Positions 10,345 through 25,342 of a DNA stretch of 64,000 nucleotides are shown in pieces. Both the position numbers and the translations under genes were made by a program. Each line of letters opens with the position of its first letter. Position 1 is the stretch's first letter. The notes under the pieces are model-generated. The model had not been told where the DNA came from. It searched no databases and saw only the letters and a program-made list of their open reading frames with translations. This stretch comes from Diphasiastrum complanatum (lineage: Eukaryota; Streptophyta; Lycopodiopsida; Lycopodiales; Lycopodiaceae), in contig CM055096.1 of assembly GCA_029204225.1 (NCBI GenBank), positions 40,152,970 to 40,216,969 of the forward strand, written 5' to 3'.

Positions 10345-10612
10345 TCTCCTCAAGAGGTTGATCTTCTCAAGGGAGGTCTCTTCTTGGAAAATGGAGATTT
10401 AGCACCTATTTTTGGTTGAATGTGGATCTTATGGATATTTAGTTTCTTGAACTGAATGAAGTGAATGCTTGTGCTAATGATAGTGGCTTGAATGTGATAG
10501 CATGATTAAACAATAACAAAACAAGCATTCATTATTCATAATTACAATACCACATACAAGAAAAATAGGAGGCCCTTTGCCAAAGTGTTATAGTAGTAGT
10601 AGGAGGAGGTGG
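10345..10612 (+). repeat. Repeat R, direct arm
   Basis: Pairs with the inverted arm at 9683-9960 and is highly similar to 17385-17665. Compared with that third copy it lacks about 48 bp after AAGGGAGGT. Its outer end runs into a TC microsatellite, mirroring the GA tract outside the left arm. Confidence 0.8.
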
Positions 10613-10619
10613 AGGAGGA

Positions 10620-12468
<1,849 letters not shown>

Positions 12469-12830
12469 TAGATCTCACCATGTACTTCATATAGTGAAAG
12501 TGGCGAGTAAACACAATAATTGAAAAAAAAAAAGTTATTCAAATCGACAAGTAAAAGCACTGGTAAAATTTCTTTTAATTTTATTTTTTTTGCACGATTA
12601 ATAGCACAAGTAGATCTCATCATGTAGTTTGTATTGTGAAAGTGGTAAAAACAACAAGCAAAAAAAAAAAGTTGTTCAAATCGATGAGTAAAAATCGTGA
12701 GAAATTTTGTTTACTCATTGAGCTATCAAATTGTAGGTTAGATAGTGCACTATGTATTGTGGAAGCGATGAGGAATAAGGGAAAGAAGTTATTCATTTCG
12801 GTGAATAACTAAAAAATGACGGGAAAGTAA
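12469..12830. repeat. Degenerate tandem repeat, about 130-142 bp units
   Basis: Three decayed units start near 12469, 12611 and 12739. They share TAGATCTCA, CATGTA, GTGAAAGTGG, an A-run, TTCAAATCGA and GAGTAAAA. Many GAGTAA words give the region its character. Origin unknown. Confidence 0.6.
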
Positions 12831-12971
12831 AAATTTAAACTGGAGAGTAATGGGAATTAACTCGTCGAGCTGCCTAGTGATGATTTGATTTTCTTGAGGG
12901 CTATGTGAAGTGGGTGAATAATTCTTGTCGGAAATCAGTGAGAATGTGCGGAAGCTAATCAGCGAGTTTGG

Positions 12972-13560
12972 TGTAGGATTGGAAGGGCCACAAACAACAA
13001 CAGAATGTTCAAAAAGAATGATTCAAGCAAATGCTCAATGAAATGATATAGTAGTAAGACTGAGAATTTACACTTTGATTAATATCAAAACAATAAGTAC
13101 AATTCTTGAAGTGATAACTCCAACTTACAATCGTTGAGCGTGATAACGTTGGCTACAGGAACTTGAATAATCAGAAGTAGTTTTTGGATGAAGATTCTAG
13201 GGTTGATGTCCTACAAAATATCTAGAACTACCTTTTGTTGCAGTTCAACTACGTTTTGTTGCAGTTATTACAACCACCTCATTACATTTAATACATGTAC
13301 AAAGTGGGTGGCCATGGACTGTCAACGCAAAATCGTTGGGTCGGATTTTAGACCGACAGTATCGAAATTTACAAGTATCATAAAAATATACATTGACTCG
13401 AAAAATATAGAATTTTTTGAGTTGATCCAATATCAAATAATTCTAGAAAATTTGATTCTAAACTTTTCGATCCTCTACTCATAAATTTGAGCCTGCTATT
13501 TTTGGGTTTTTTAGGATGCTCATTATTGAATGGATTTGACGTTAAGCATCGAATTCAACA
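12972..13560 (-). repeat. 3' LTR of a reverse-strand Copia element
   Basis: The right edge is firm: on the reverse strand a polypurine tract (AAGGAGGAT) abuts TGTTGAATTCG at 13560. The left edge (TGTAGGATTGG at 12972) is a guess from TG...CA logic. The inner 130 bp recur at 16755-16895. Confidence 0.65.
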
Positions 13561-13574
13561 ATCCTCCTTAATGT

Positions 13575-14920
13575 GGATCCTGAAAACTTTTGAATTTCAG
13601 ATTCAACATGTCGTTGAATCTAAGATGGTGCTCCTTTGACAAAGCCTTTTTGAAGTAATCTACTATGATTCTGTCCCGCAGTAGACTAAGGATACCTCCT
13701 TGCTTTGCTCTTTCTCTCTCAAATAGTGATATTTGATTTCGATATGCTTGCTCTGAGAATGAAATCTCGGATTATGGTGCTTTGGTTGTCACAAAGATGG
13801 TCGTTGGATGTGACTATGTAAGGGCAATTTCTGCTAGCAGGTGCCTCAACCAAATTGCCTCCTTGGTAGTATTTGTAGCAGCAATGTATTCTGATTCGAT
13901 TGATGACAATGCTACTGAGCTCTGCTTTTGGCTGTTCCAAAAAATTGCGTCTTAATTGTATAAAAATAAAAAACCAAAAGTCGATATTCTTGTATTGATA
14001 TCTCATCCCCAATCTGCATCTGTGTAGCCATCGAGAATATTTACAGATTGGTTGTCTCCGTAACAAATGATGAGATTCTTGGTTGCTTGGACGTACTTCA
14101 TGACCTTCATGAGTGCCTTCCAATGAGTGAGACCTAGATCTGATAGGAACTGGTTGAGTAAACTGATCGAATATGCAAGGTCTGGCCTTGTGTAGATCAT
14201 TGCGCACATTAGTGAGCTGATGATGGAGTGAAATGGATATTTCTTCATCTCCTTCTTTTCTACCTCAATTTGAGGATATTGTTCCTTTGACAGCTTTAGT
14301 TTAGGGTCGAGTGAAAAGATACTCGGTTATAGTTGGCTATTTCATACTTTTCTAGCACGTTGGTGAGGTATCTTTGCTGACTGATGAAAATTAGTCTGCT
14401 GGATCGAATTCGGAAAATTTCGATTCTAAGGCAATAGTGGACTAGACCCATATTAGTCATTTTGTACTCCTTGGCCAGCATGCATTTCATTTTCTTGATC
14501 AAATTCAGATTGTTACTAAATAATAGTGTATCATCTACATAGAGAGTGATGATGATAAATAAATTCAGTCTGCTGAGTTTGGAATAAAACCATTCTCAAT
14601 AAAAAAATGTATTTATTTTCTGGAACCAGGTTCTGGGTGACTATTTCAGCCCATAGAGTGCCTTGTGAATTTTGCACACAAGGTGTTGCTTACCCCTCAG
14701 TTCGTATCCTTCCGATTGTGACATAAAAATTTCCTCTTCAATGGTCCTGTTGAGGAAAGCGGTCTAGACACTTTGAGAGCTGTTGTAGTTGCAAAAGAAA
14801 GTAATAGTCAGATCGAAGCATATTTGACAACTGGGCTGAAGATCTCAGAATAATCCAGATCTAGAATATGGGAATAGCCTTCGACCAGCCTTGCTTTGTA
14901 TTGACTCAGCCTTCCTAACA
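13575..14920 (-). pseudogene. Copia RT and RNase H remnant
   Basis: On the reverse strand, from 14920 downward, broken frames encode KARLV, the YVDD box (LYVDDTLLFSNN near 14540), the RT C terminus (TRPDLAYSISLL) and RNase H ending in [11 protein letters not shown] near 13740. Stops and frameshifts are numerous. It continues the element whose gag and protease lie at 15830-16720, but the block between them is inverted. Confidence 0.85.
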
Positions 14921-14924
14921 ATCA

Positions 14925-15815
14925 GACCCAGAGGAAGATAAAACTCTACGCATAACTGGAGAGGGAGAATTTATCTCCATAGAATTTGAAGAATTCTGCA
15001 AGGCCAACAAAATAGATCAACAATTCACAACAAGCTACTCACCACAGTCCAATGGTGTAGTTGAACGGAAGAATCGAACACTCACCGAAAGTAGCAAGAG
15101 CATGCTGGCCCATGCCTCTCTTCCAAAGAAATTTTGGATAGAAGCTGTTTTTATAGCCGCCTATCTATAAAATCGATCCATCACCAAAGCCCTGAATGGC
15201 AAGACACCTTATGAGGTGTGGACAAGATCAAAACCATTACTCAAGAATATTAGAGTGTTTGGTTGCATTGCTTATGCTCAGATCCCTGAAGATCTCAGGA
15301 AGAAGCTGGATGACAAAAGCACAAAATCAATTTTCGTTGGCTACTCTCCAGATCACAAGGCATACATCTGGAAATAGAAAAAACATTTACAAGCAGATAT
15401 GTCATTTTTGTGGAGAATTGATTTATAAACCACAAGGGGAAAGCTCGAGAAATTTTCGATTCGAGTATCGAAGAAATTTCCGATCCATGTATCGAAAAAG
15501 ACTCCAAGATCAAAAATCAAAAAATCGATATAAACTCTGAAAATGAGCTTGAACAACAGGGAGTTGAAATTCAGCCAAGAAGATCAAATCGACTAAGACA
15601 GCCTCCATCCAGGTTTATGAATTATGCAGCTTGCTACTTCGTGCAGGAACCAAATATAGTTTCAGAGGCGATGTCTACACCTGATGCTGATCAATGGAAA
15701 GCAACAATGGACGCTGAATTCGATTCTTTGATAGAGAATCAAACATGGACAATCAATGAGCTGCCAAAGGGAAAAAAATTGATTACATGCAAATGGATAT
15801 TCAAGGCATTTTGTA
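14925..15815 (+). pseudogene. Inverted Copia integrase to RT block
   Basis: Forward-strand frames encode the C-terminal half of a Copia integrase core (FTTSYSPQSNGVVERKNRTL, then GKTPYEVW, FGCIAYAQIP) and the start of RT (MDAEFDSLIENQTW, ITCKWIFKAF). Both neighbours encode parts of the same kind of element on the opposite strand. RT text stops at the right edge where the reverse-strand RT text (YKARLV) would resume at the left edge. The zinc-binding and first catalytic part of the integrase is missing, so inversion came with a deletion. Confidence 0.8.
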
Positions 15816-15829
15816 CTAGTTTCTGAGTC

Positions 15830-16720
15830 AACATTTGTTGAATACTATTGAAGTTCAAATGGCCTAATATAAAATGCCAAAGCTTATCAGATGATTCGAA
15901 AGTTGAGGCGTGAAGAGCTTGACTATTGAAAGAATAACAGTGGCTGAGTTTGTAGAGGTTGCCACTTATTCTCCCGAGAGCTAAAACTTTTCGAAATTTG
16001 TCAAGGATGGTACAGCCGATTGTATCAAATTCGATCCTTCGACTTGAATCAGATTCTTGGTCAGATTTGGAATGTGGAGAACGTTTGACAACAACTTGAC
16101 TTCACCATTCTAAAATTCAATTCTGAATGTTCCTTCACCCTGGATCGAATGTGATGAGTTGTCTCCAAGTTGCACAACTCGAGAGTGGGTGAAAGATTTA
16201 TAATCTTTGAACCAGTCTTTATGGTGAGTCATTTGTTGAGTTGCTCCAGAATCAAAATACCAGAAATCGATATCATGTTGTTCTCCTACCTTGGTCATAA
16301 AGGTTGCTTCATCTTCCTCTTGCTGCTGGGTCAAAAAACTAGTTGAAGCACTATGTGCTTGTTGTTGGGACTGTTTCTTCTTCTCATTGTTGAATTTCAA
16401 AGTTCTTAGTTCTCTTGTAGTATCTACAGAATAGTTTTTGCTTTGGTTGGAAAGATGAAGAGTTTGAATTTGACCTAGAGCCAGAATTTGACCCAGAGCC
16501 AAAATTTGAGCCTGAGTCAAACTTCGATCTTGATTGCATATTGCTCTTCTTTTTGGATCTGAACTTCTGATTTTTGGTGAGGATCCGACCCTGTACCTGA
16601 GGAGGTTGCAGATCTTCTAGCCTTCTCTTGTTTAAGTAATGAAATCACTCTTGAAAGGGTGATCTTCTCCTGGATCAAAATTGCCTGCAGGTCTGGATCA
16701 AAGTTAGACGAAGATTAAAA
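15830..16720 (-). pseudogene. Copia gag-protease remnant
   Basis: Reverse-strand frames encode a gag tail with repeated ILALGQ words and then protease with WYFDSGATQQMTHHKDWF and QLGDNSS (open part 16110-16520). Near 15840-15890 an out-of-frame stretch resembles the gag-pre-integrase motif (HLNF, QQMLTQK). The DSGA catalytic motif is kept, but the frame breaks on both sides. Confidence 0.8.
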
Positions 16721-16754
16721 TGTTGATTAGTCGATTAGTAGGAGAATAGTCCAA

Positions 16755-16895
16755 CACGATCCAATATTGAAAAATTCTAGAAAATTCGATCTTGAACTTT
16801 TCGATCCTCTACTTAGAAATTCCAGCCTTCTGTTTCTGAATTTTTCAGGATGCTCATTATTGAATGGATTTGAGGCTGAGCATCGAATTCCAACA
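16755..16895 (-). repeat. 5' LTR remnant of the same Copia
   Basis: About 140 bp matching the U3 end of the LTR at 13430-13560, ending CGAATTCCAACA. The rest of the LTR, the primer site and the start of gag are deleted: gag-like sequence begins just to the left. Confidence 0.75.
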
Positions 16896-17075
16896 ATTCT
16901 AACTTGTTTTTTTTTTAAGATTTTGCAATTGGCGATTAACACAGAAACATGAGTAAAAGGACTTTTACTCACTGCTAGGTAGGGCATGTAAAAAACCTGT
17001 TTCGCAAAAAAAATGATAAAAAAGCAAGTAAATAAATAAAGAAAACCACTTCTAAGCAAATCTACCACCATCTCT

Positions 17076-17090
17076 CCGACAATGGCGCCA
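17076..17090 (-). other. Ty3/Gypsy-type primer site
   Basis: The reverse strand reads TGGCGCCATTGTCGG, a common primer site type in plant Gypsy elements. TGTTGTCC at 17098 on the plus strand would be the adjoining LTR edge. The element is cut on its left by the Copia remnant. Confidence 0.6.
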
Positions 17091-17384
17091 AAAAAATGTT
17101 GTCCCCTTTTTGTGCCTACCTATGGATATGGATTTAGAAGCCTAAGAAAGAGATTTTGGATCTACAACTAGGTGAGTATCGTGTGTAGTACAGGCTTCAA
17201 TCCAATGAGGAGAGGGCAGATTTAGCTAGAAGTGAGGATCTAGGAAACTAAGGTTGCCACCATTCTTAGCATGAGATATGGAAGTGGAATAGTGCTAGAT
17301 CATGGAGGTAATGCATTTCTTGGTCTTTGTTTTCTTTTTCTCTCTTTTTATCTTTTGTTTTATCTAGGCATCCATGGCTTTAGA

Positions 17385-17665
17385 TCTTCTCCTCAAGAGG
17401 TTGATCTTCTCAAGGGAGGTGAACAGTGTATTGAGAGTCCTACCTACAGATCTTGGTGATTTCTTCTTGGAAAATGGAGATTTAACACCTATTTTTGGCT
17501 GAATGTGGATCTTATGGATATTTAGTTTCTTGAACTAAATGAAGTGAATGCTTGTCCTAATGAGAGTAGCTTGAATGTGATAGCATGATTAAACAATAAC
17601 AAAACAAGCATTCATCATCCATACAAGAAAAATAAAGGCCCCTTTGCCAAAGTGTAAGTGAAGTA
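17385..17665 (+). repeat. Repeat R, third copy
   Basis: Closely related to 10345-10612, including AAGAGGTTGATCTTCTCAAG, TGGAAAATGGAGATTTA and GCCAAAGTGTAAG. It keeps about 48 bp missing from the second copy and has no microsatellite at its end. Confidence 0.8.
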
Positions 17666-17687
17666 GTAGTAGTAGATCGATCCAAAT

Positions 17688-18360
17688 TCATTTGTAGCCT
17701 ATAACGTGCCCAAGGAAACTGACTTCCTTTACTAAAAACTCACATTTCTCTCTTTTCGTGTACAAGTAGCTCCTCCTTAGTCGTTGAAAAACTTTTTTCA
17801 AATGTTCAATGGGATTTTTGAGGCTACGGATGAACACTAAGATGTCGTCAATATATACAATAACAAATTTGTCTAAGTAGTCTTGAAAAATATTATTCAT
17901 CAATGTGAAAAATGTGGTTGGTGCATTTGTTAGATCGAATGACATATTCACCATGAACTAATGAATCTCATACCTTGTTTGAAACATCGTTTTATGCTCA
18001 TCACCTTTGGCTGATACCTAGACTGGAGATCTATTCAACTAAATTACTTGGCATGTATCGAACAGGTCATCAATTTTGGGCATGGAGTACTTGTTCTTGA
18101 TAATACTCTTATTGAGCATGTGATAATGCACACGCATTTGAAGAATCTTGTTTGCCTTCTCCACAAATAAATCTAGAGCTCCCAAAGGTGAAGCGCTAGG
18201 TCTAATAAATCATTTTTATATCAATTCATCACGTTGTCATTTTAGTTCCACTAACTCTTGTGACATCCTATAAGGTGCTCGTAAAGTTGGTTCCTCCTTG
18301 GTACCAACTCAATTTTATGGTCAACTGGTCTTCGAGGAGGTATCTGAGCTAGAAGTTCCT
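17688..18360 (-). pseudogene. Ty3/Gypsy reverse transcriptase fragment
   Basis: The open part (17688-17954) encodes DLTNAPTTFFTLMNNIF and the catalytic box VIVYIDDILVF, typical of Gypsy RT, and ends with KCEFLVKEVSFLGHVI. Upstream, broken frames give ASPLGALDLFVEKA, YSMPKIDDLFD and other RT N-terminal motifs. No RNase H or integrase follows. Confidence 0.88.
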
Positions 18361-18421
18361 CTAGAGAAAGACAATGCAAAAGTAGATATAGAAACCCAAA
18401 GAGATCACTTCCACAAGCATG

Positions 18422-18690
<269 letters not shown>

Positions 18691-18983
18691 TGCCCTCTTC
18701 CCACTCTTGTACACTTATATAACAGGTCCTTGACCTATTTGGATGTGCTTGTCCAAGCTTATCAACATTTAGAAAGTTCTAGATCTATTCTACCAATAGA
18801 CTAGATTCAATGCATTTAAATTTACCAATTTGAATTGGTCCTTGACCTACCAACTATTTTCACACTTTTCAAATATTGTAACTCAAATAAACTTAGGCCT
18901 AAACAACTTTGAAAAGTTTATCTCTAAGTCTGAAATGTGTATTGACCAAAATTGCCATTTGAACTAAACATGATAAATCTTAA

Positions 18984-19525
18984 TTAGTTGACAATTTCGC
19001 ACACTCCCTCTTCAACTAGTTTTAGCATAGACTTTGAAAGTACACCAAGTGAAGTTCCATGCTTTTTAAACAAGTCATTTCCAAGTGCTTTGGTGAAGAT
19101 ATCAGCCACACATTCCTTTGAAGAGACATGTTGAAGCTCCACCTCCTTTGCCATGACTTGTTCCCTCACAAAATGATATGCCACCTCAATATGCTTGCTC
19201 CTTGCATGTTGATAGGTCAGAAAAGATGACTGGACTCTCTAAAAAATCCAGCAAGTGAAGATCTTTTACCATCCTCTTGATCCATAACATCTCCTTTGTG
19301 CATGATGTAAGTGCTTTGTACTTGGCCTCACTAGATGACAATGAGATTGTAGCTTGTTTCTTTGACATCCAAGAGAGAGCTCCATCACCTATGAAAACAA
19401 CATGTGCACTAATGGATTTGATCTCCAACAAAATCCAAATCTGAAAATCCAAACAAGTTAGGTGATGATCCCTCATAAAGAATGCCATAATCTCTAGATC
19501 TTGAGATGTACTCAATACTCTCTTG
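18984..19525 (-). pseudogene. Copia RNase H fragment
   Basis: Reverse-strand frames encode the Copia RNase H end: GDGALSWMSKKQATISLSSS, EAKYKALTSCTKEMLWI, then out of frame HFVREQV and ADIFTKAL near the C terminus. The element edge, with a purine-rich tract (GAAGAGGGAGTG) near 19010, faces left. Upstream RT is missing because an F1-like LTR begins at about 19531. Confidence 0.85.
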
Positions 19526-19530
19526 CCTAG

Positions 19531-20409
19531 CACCTCAAAGGGCACTGGGACTTGAGTGGTTTTTCCAAGACAGGATTAAGTCTAACATTTATTCGACATG
19601 AACTCACTAATAAGCCAACTTAGAAAATGCAACTAGCCTAACCATCCAGACTTAGAATAATTAGAAATCCCAACCCGTCCACAAAAGGTAACTTGTGAAA
19701 TCTCAAGGCATAGTGGTCACCAAACTGACCAAACAACATAGCAGTGGGCCTCACATCGGTGACATGGACCCTTAGGTGCCAATGATGCAAAAAGTTTGTA
19801 GTAAGGGTCCTTCCACTTGGACTAGTTTTGGAGGCAAAACTGAAATGGTAATCATCCCCAAGAATCAACTTTATTAAATTTGGAAGAGGTTACATTTGTA
19901 CATAGACTGACTGGTCTCGAGGACACCAACACAAGCTGGGCATTGTGCCTGGCTCATGTTGGTAGATGGAATTGAGACCTAGTGACTGAATTTTTGGCAT
20001 TGGTTGACCTACCCAAGTTTCTATTTGTTAGACTCCTTCTATAGTTCTAATGTGACTCAGCGTGCCCCCTCTGTCCTAAAATATAGTGTTGTCTAGTAAA
20101 GCACACTTTTCTGGACTTAGCTTTTATTTTGTTGATTAAGCTTGACATAATTAGTCTAGTTCGCAGATGTGGATCTCGGGAGCTGTCCTGGTGGGGAGAT
20201 TCAACTTAGCTCCTGGACATGAGTCCCAGGAGCTGTAGGCCGTGACTCAAGCTTCAGAGCTAGCTCATGACTTGTGAATACTTGATTGGCTCACCACAAG
20301 TCGGAGACTTAGTCATGACTTTCTAACTTGTTTTGAGACTTTTTGAGAGTGTCACCCCTTAGAGTCTTATGAGACACAATTGGTGCTCTCGAGTCACTAC
20401 TTTGCAACA
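19531..20409 (-). repeat. Diverged F1-like LTR
   Basis: Reverse complement of an F1-family LTR, clearly older than the element at 2516. Conserved blocks include the reverse complements of GGTGACACTC, CTCCGACTTGTGGTGAGCCA and AATGTTAGACTTAA. The U3 end TGTTGCAAAG is at 20409. The other end lacks the last bases (GCCGGCGCTACA). CCTAG occurs at both edges (19526-19530 and 20410-20414), a possible target duplication. Confidence 0.8.
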
Positions 20410-21930
20410 CCTAGTTAGGCTACAAATGTGTCCTAGTGCGGTGTCCTAGTTCACTCCCAATTAGGAAAGAGCTATGTACAAGTGCATCCACACCCCTCTC
20501 ACTTGGATTATTGGGATGAGCTTGGTAGCTAAATGCTATAGGAGTGTGTTCTCACTCCTATCACCGTTGAGTTATTGCTAGTTGTCTTTAGCTCGAGGGC
20601 TAGATCGGATTGATCTAGGGTTGGTTGGATTGGTTTGTTCCACCATCCGATCTTTATTTGTCCTCTTGCATTCAATATCCTACTAAAGGTCCTTGAAGGT
20701 TTTTTATAAAACTCCTTCTGAATCTTCTAGCAATCCTCTTGAGATGAACATGTCTGAATTACTTCAACAATTGCCTTCACTAGGAGTCACAATAACTATT
20801 TTGCATGTAAATTCAATAATTCCATGCTTTCCATTGAAAAAAGATATCTACTTGCTAGCAATTGCATGATATTAGATATTGTTAATAGGGCAATAATAGA
20901 TGTACATCTTGAACCTACCACTATGTTGATATGAATGGCTACTAGTCACACTTGGGAAAACCCCTTGGCAAAAATTAAATGGTGCCAATAACTTTAGATA
21001 GTTTCTTCTATCTTGATTTTGCCATCATAAGACACTAAAGGCCTCTATTTGGTCAGTGACAATCAAGAGTAAGAAAGATATTGCTTATACAACATGGAAT
21101 GATACTGGCAGAAAAGTCCCTATTTGGCTAGTGACAGTCAAGAGTATGAAAGATGTTGCTTGTACGACATGGAATGATACTGGCAGAAAAGATTTACATT
21201 TGTAAAATATTCTTTTCAAATCAATCCCAGTTGAGGAAGACAATCTCACTATTGTCTTAGTAGCCCATTGAATTTAGGTGGAAAATGCACAAGTAGACTC
21301 ACCAACTATTGAGAACTCTAAAGAGCAACTCGATTGGCCTCAAGTGTTTCTTAAGAAATTGAAGGAGTTGTATTCTCAATTTTTTATTGATACATCATAT
21401 ATTTCCAAATTGCTCAAGAGCCCCTTGCTATGTTAAATGTTCGAATTGGTGAAATCCCATGTAGATAACTATTTTTTCTATTCTTAGCATCTGGTTTCAA
21501 AAGTAAGTTGAGGAGCTCTTCATGCGTTACAAAGAAACACATGCTCAAAATTATGGGGACTTAAAAGAGATCCCTTTGTCAATCTATGAGGATTGATTGA
21601 TTTCACCATCAATATGAAAGCTCTCCTACAACAAAAATATCACATGAATCCAAAGTATGTAGACAAACATATGTCAAAAAATATGTCTTATCAGGACAAG
21701 TGGTCTCTCTAAATAATATTTCTATGAATTCATATAAAGGTCAAGACTATCCAACAAATGAAATTTTCTCATAGCTACAATTCTATAGGACGACCTTCCT
21801 AGGCATGGATTATTATCATTAGTGCTTCATTTTGTATTATGCTAGTCAAACTCGCACAGATTATCCTAACTACTCAAGTAGGATGTTCAGGATGCTATCA
21901 TACTTGAAAAGGTCTATGCACTTCAAGACA
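20410..21930. other. Unassigned region with a 76-bp duplication
   Basis: No coding domain is recognisable. A 76-bp tandem duplication lies at 21044-21119 and 21120-21195 (CTATTTGG, GTGACA, CAAGAGTA, GATACTGGCAGAAAAG). The rest resembles decayed transposon sequence without a diagnostic motif. Confidence 0.5.
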
Positions 21931-22028
21931 TCATCACATGAAGTTGATTTTTTTGGCTATACAAAGGGACCAAGAATGCTATAAAATTGATTGTGCGAGC
22001 TTTGCCAAGCTATGCCCCAGTAAGGGAA

Positions 22029-22620
22029 TGCCAAAAGTAGACCTAAACACTATGGAAGGCACCTCAGAGATCCGCTTGATCAATAAATCCAACGGAGATG
22101 ACTTCCACATGTGGAAGTTCAAAATGAGGATGATCCTGATTGAAAAGGAGTTATGGCGATACGTCAATGGTTCTATAGCCAGACCAGCAGAACCCGAACA
22201 GCTCCCAGCTTGGGAAGCCAAGGATGGCAAGGCTCTTGCCATTGTATCTCTAAACCTTAAAGACGCTCAAATTGCTCATGTATCCAACTACACTACTTCC
22301 AAAGAAGCATAGGATACACTCACTAGCATCTACGAGACCTCAGATGTCTCGACTCGCCTCTTCTTGAGGAAGAAGGTACTGACACTCAGAACTCAGTCAG
22401 CAACCATCTGAACGAGTTCAAACAATTGCTGAGCCAACTGGCTGCAATAGGTTCCCCTATCTCAAAAGAAGACTCTACCATGTCTCTTCTTGCCAGCTTC
22501 CATCCTCCTACGATAATTTAGTGTTGCTTTTGAGCAATACCCCTGCGCTGTCTCTCCAAAAATTGACAGCAAGTTTGTTGTAGGAAGAAATTAGGAGGAA
22601 AAGCTTGTCCACATCTACGA
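22029..22620 (+). pseudogene. Copia gag remnant
   Basis: Begins at ATG 22029 and encodes a Copia gag N terminus (LINKSNGDDFHMWKFKMRMI, KELWRYV, AWEAKDGKALAIVSLNLKD). The frame stops at 22310, then the next gag segment continues out of frame (SIYETSDVSTRLFLRKK, HLNEFKQLLSQLAAIG). It is followed at about 22640 directly by RT, so protease, integrase and the RT N terminus are deleted. Confidence 0.85.
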
Positions 22621-22659
22621 GTACCAAATCCATGGTCTACATCTATCAACCATAAGGTT

Positions 22660-23790
22660 ATATCCCTCAAGGAAAGGAGCATCTGCTATGCAAATTACAT
22701 AAGGCATTATATGGTCTGAAGCAAGCTCCAAGGGCTTGGTATGATAGAATAAATCGGTTCTTGTTGCAGCACGACTTTACCTCCTGCACCGCAGATTCAA
22801 ATGTGTATCTAAAACCAAAGGGGCCAAGCTTTGTTATAATAGCACTATACGTTGATGATTCCCTAATCATCAGCAATTCAAATTAGTTGTTGCAAGAGAC
22901 CAAGTCCTTACTCTCATCAGAGTTTGAGATGACTGATTTAGGTCCAGTCCATTACCTACTTGGAATGGAGATTCATAGAGATCGTGCGAGTAGAAGGATC
23001 ACCATAAGCCAACAATCCTACTTACTTAATGTACTTCAAAGATACGGCATGGAGGATTGCAAGCCCATAGACACTCCTATGGATCCAGGATGCAAGCTAT
23101 CCAAAGACATGTACCCCAGAACAAAGGCAGATCCACAAGAAATATGTAAGTAGCCTTATCAATCTATCATAGGTTCTCTCATGTACTCTATGATTTGCAC
23201 ACGACATGATCTAGCATATGCTATAAGCACATTGTTGCAATTCATGTCTAATCCAGGCCTACAACACTGGTAAGCTCTACAAAGAGTTCTGAAGTACATC
23301 AAGCCTCAAGGCACTATGCCCTGAGTTATAACGAAAATACAGAAGCTGCACTATCTTTGACTACTTATTCAGACTCAGATTGGGCAGGAGACGTGGATAC
23401 CAAAAAATGCACATCAGGCTACATCACCTTTCTCGCAGGAGGACCCATCTCATGGAATAGTAGAAAGCAGAAATACATTTCTTTGTCCTCCACAGAATCT
23501 GAATATGTCGCAGCTACATCAACAGTGAAGGAGATTTTATGGCTTAGAAGACTACTACAGGATCTGAGATTCCCACAATTTGGTCCAACTATACTCCAGT
23601 GCGACAATCAAAGCTGTATAGCTCTATCGTTGAACCGACGAACTCACACAAGGACCTAACATATAGAGGTTCAACTTCATTTTCTTAGAGAGACAATTCA
23701 GAATGAAGACGTTGCGCTAAGTTACTGTCACAGACAGTATGTTGGCTGACATTCTGACAAAACCATTGTCAAGGGATAAACATTCTACTC
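22660..23790 (+). pseudogene. Copia RT-RNase H remnant
   Basis: Encodes LCKLHKALYGLKQAPRAWYD, the intact catalytic box ALYVDDSLII, MTDLGPVHYLLGMEIHRDRA, and RNase H with YSDSDWAGDVDTKKCTSGYI and SSTESEYVAA. Several stops and frameshifts interrupt it (for example at 23151 and after 23656). It ends near MLADILTKPLSRDKH, the usual C-terminal Copia motif. Confidence 0.9.
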
Positions 23791-23841
23791 TAGTAGAATT
23801 GTTAAATCTAAACTTGAGTCTAGATTTGTAGCAGTAAGCTT

Positions 23842-23850
23842 AAGGGAGAG
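23842..23850 (+). other. Copia polypurine tract
   Basis: AAGGGAGAG directly precedes TGGTGGAGTTTAATC, the start of the LTR. Confidence 0.8.
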
Positions 23851-25342
<1,492 letters not shown>

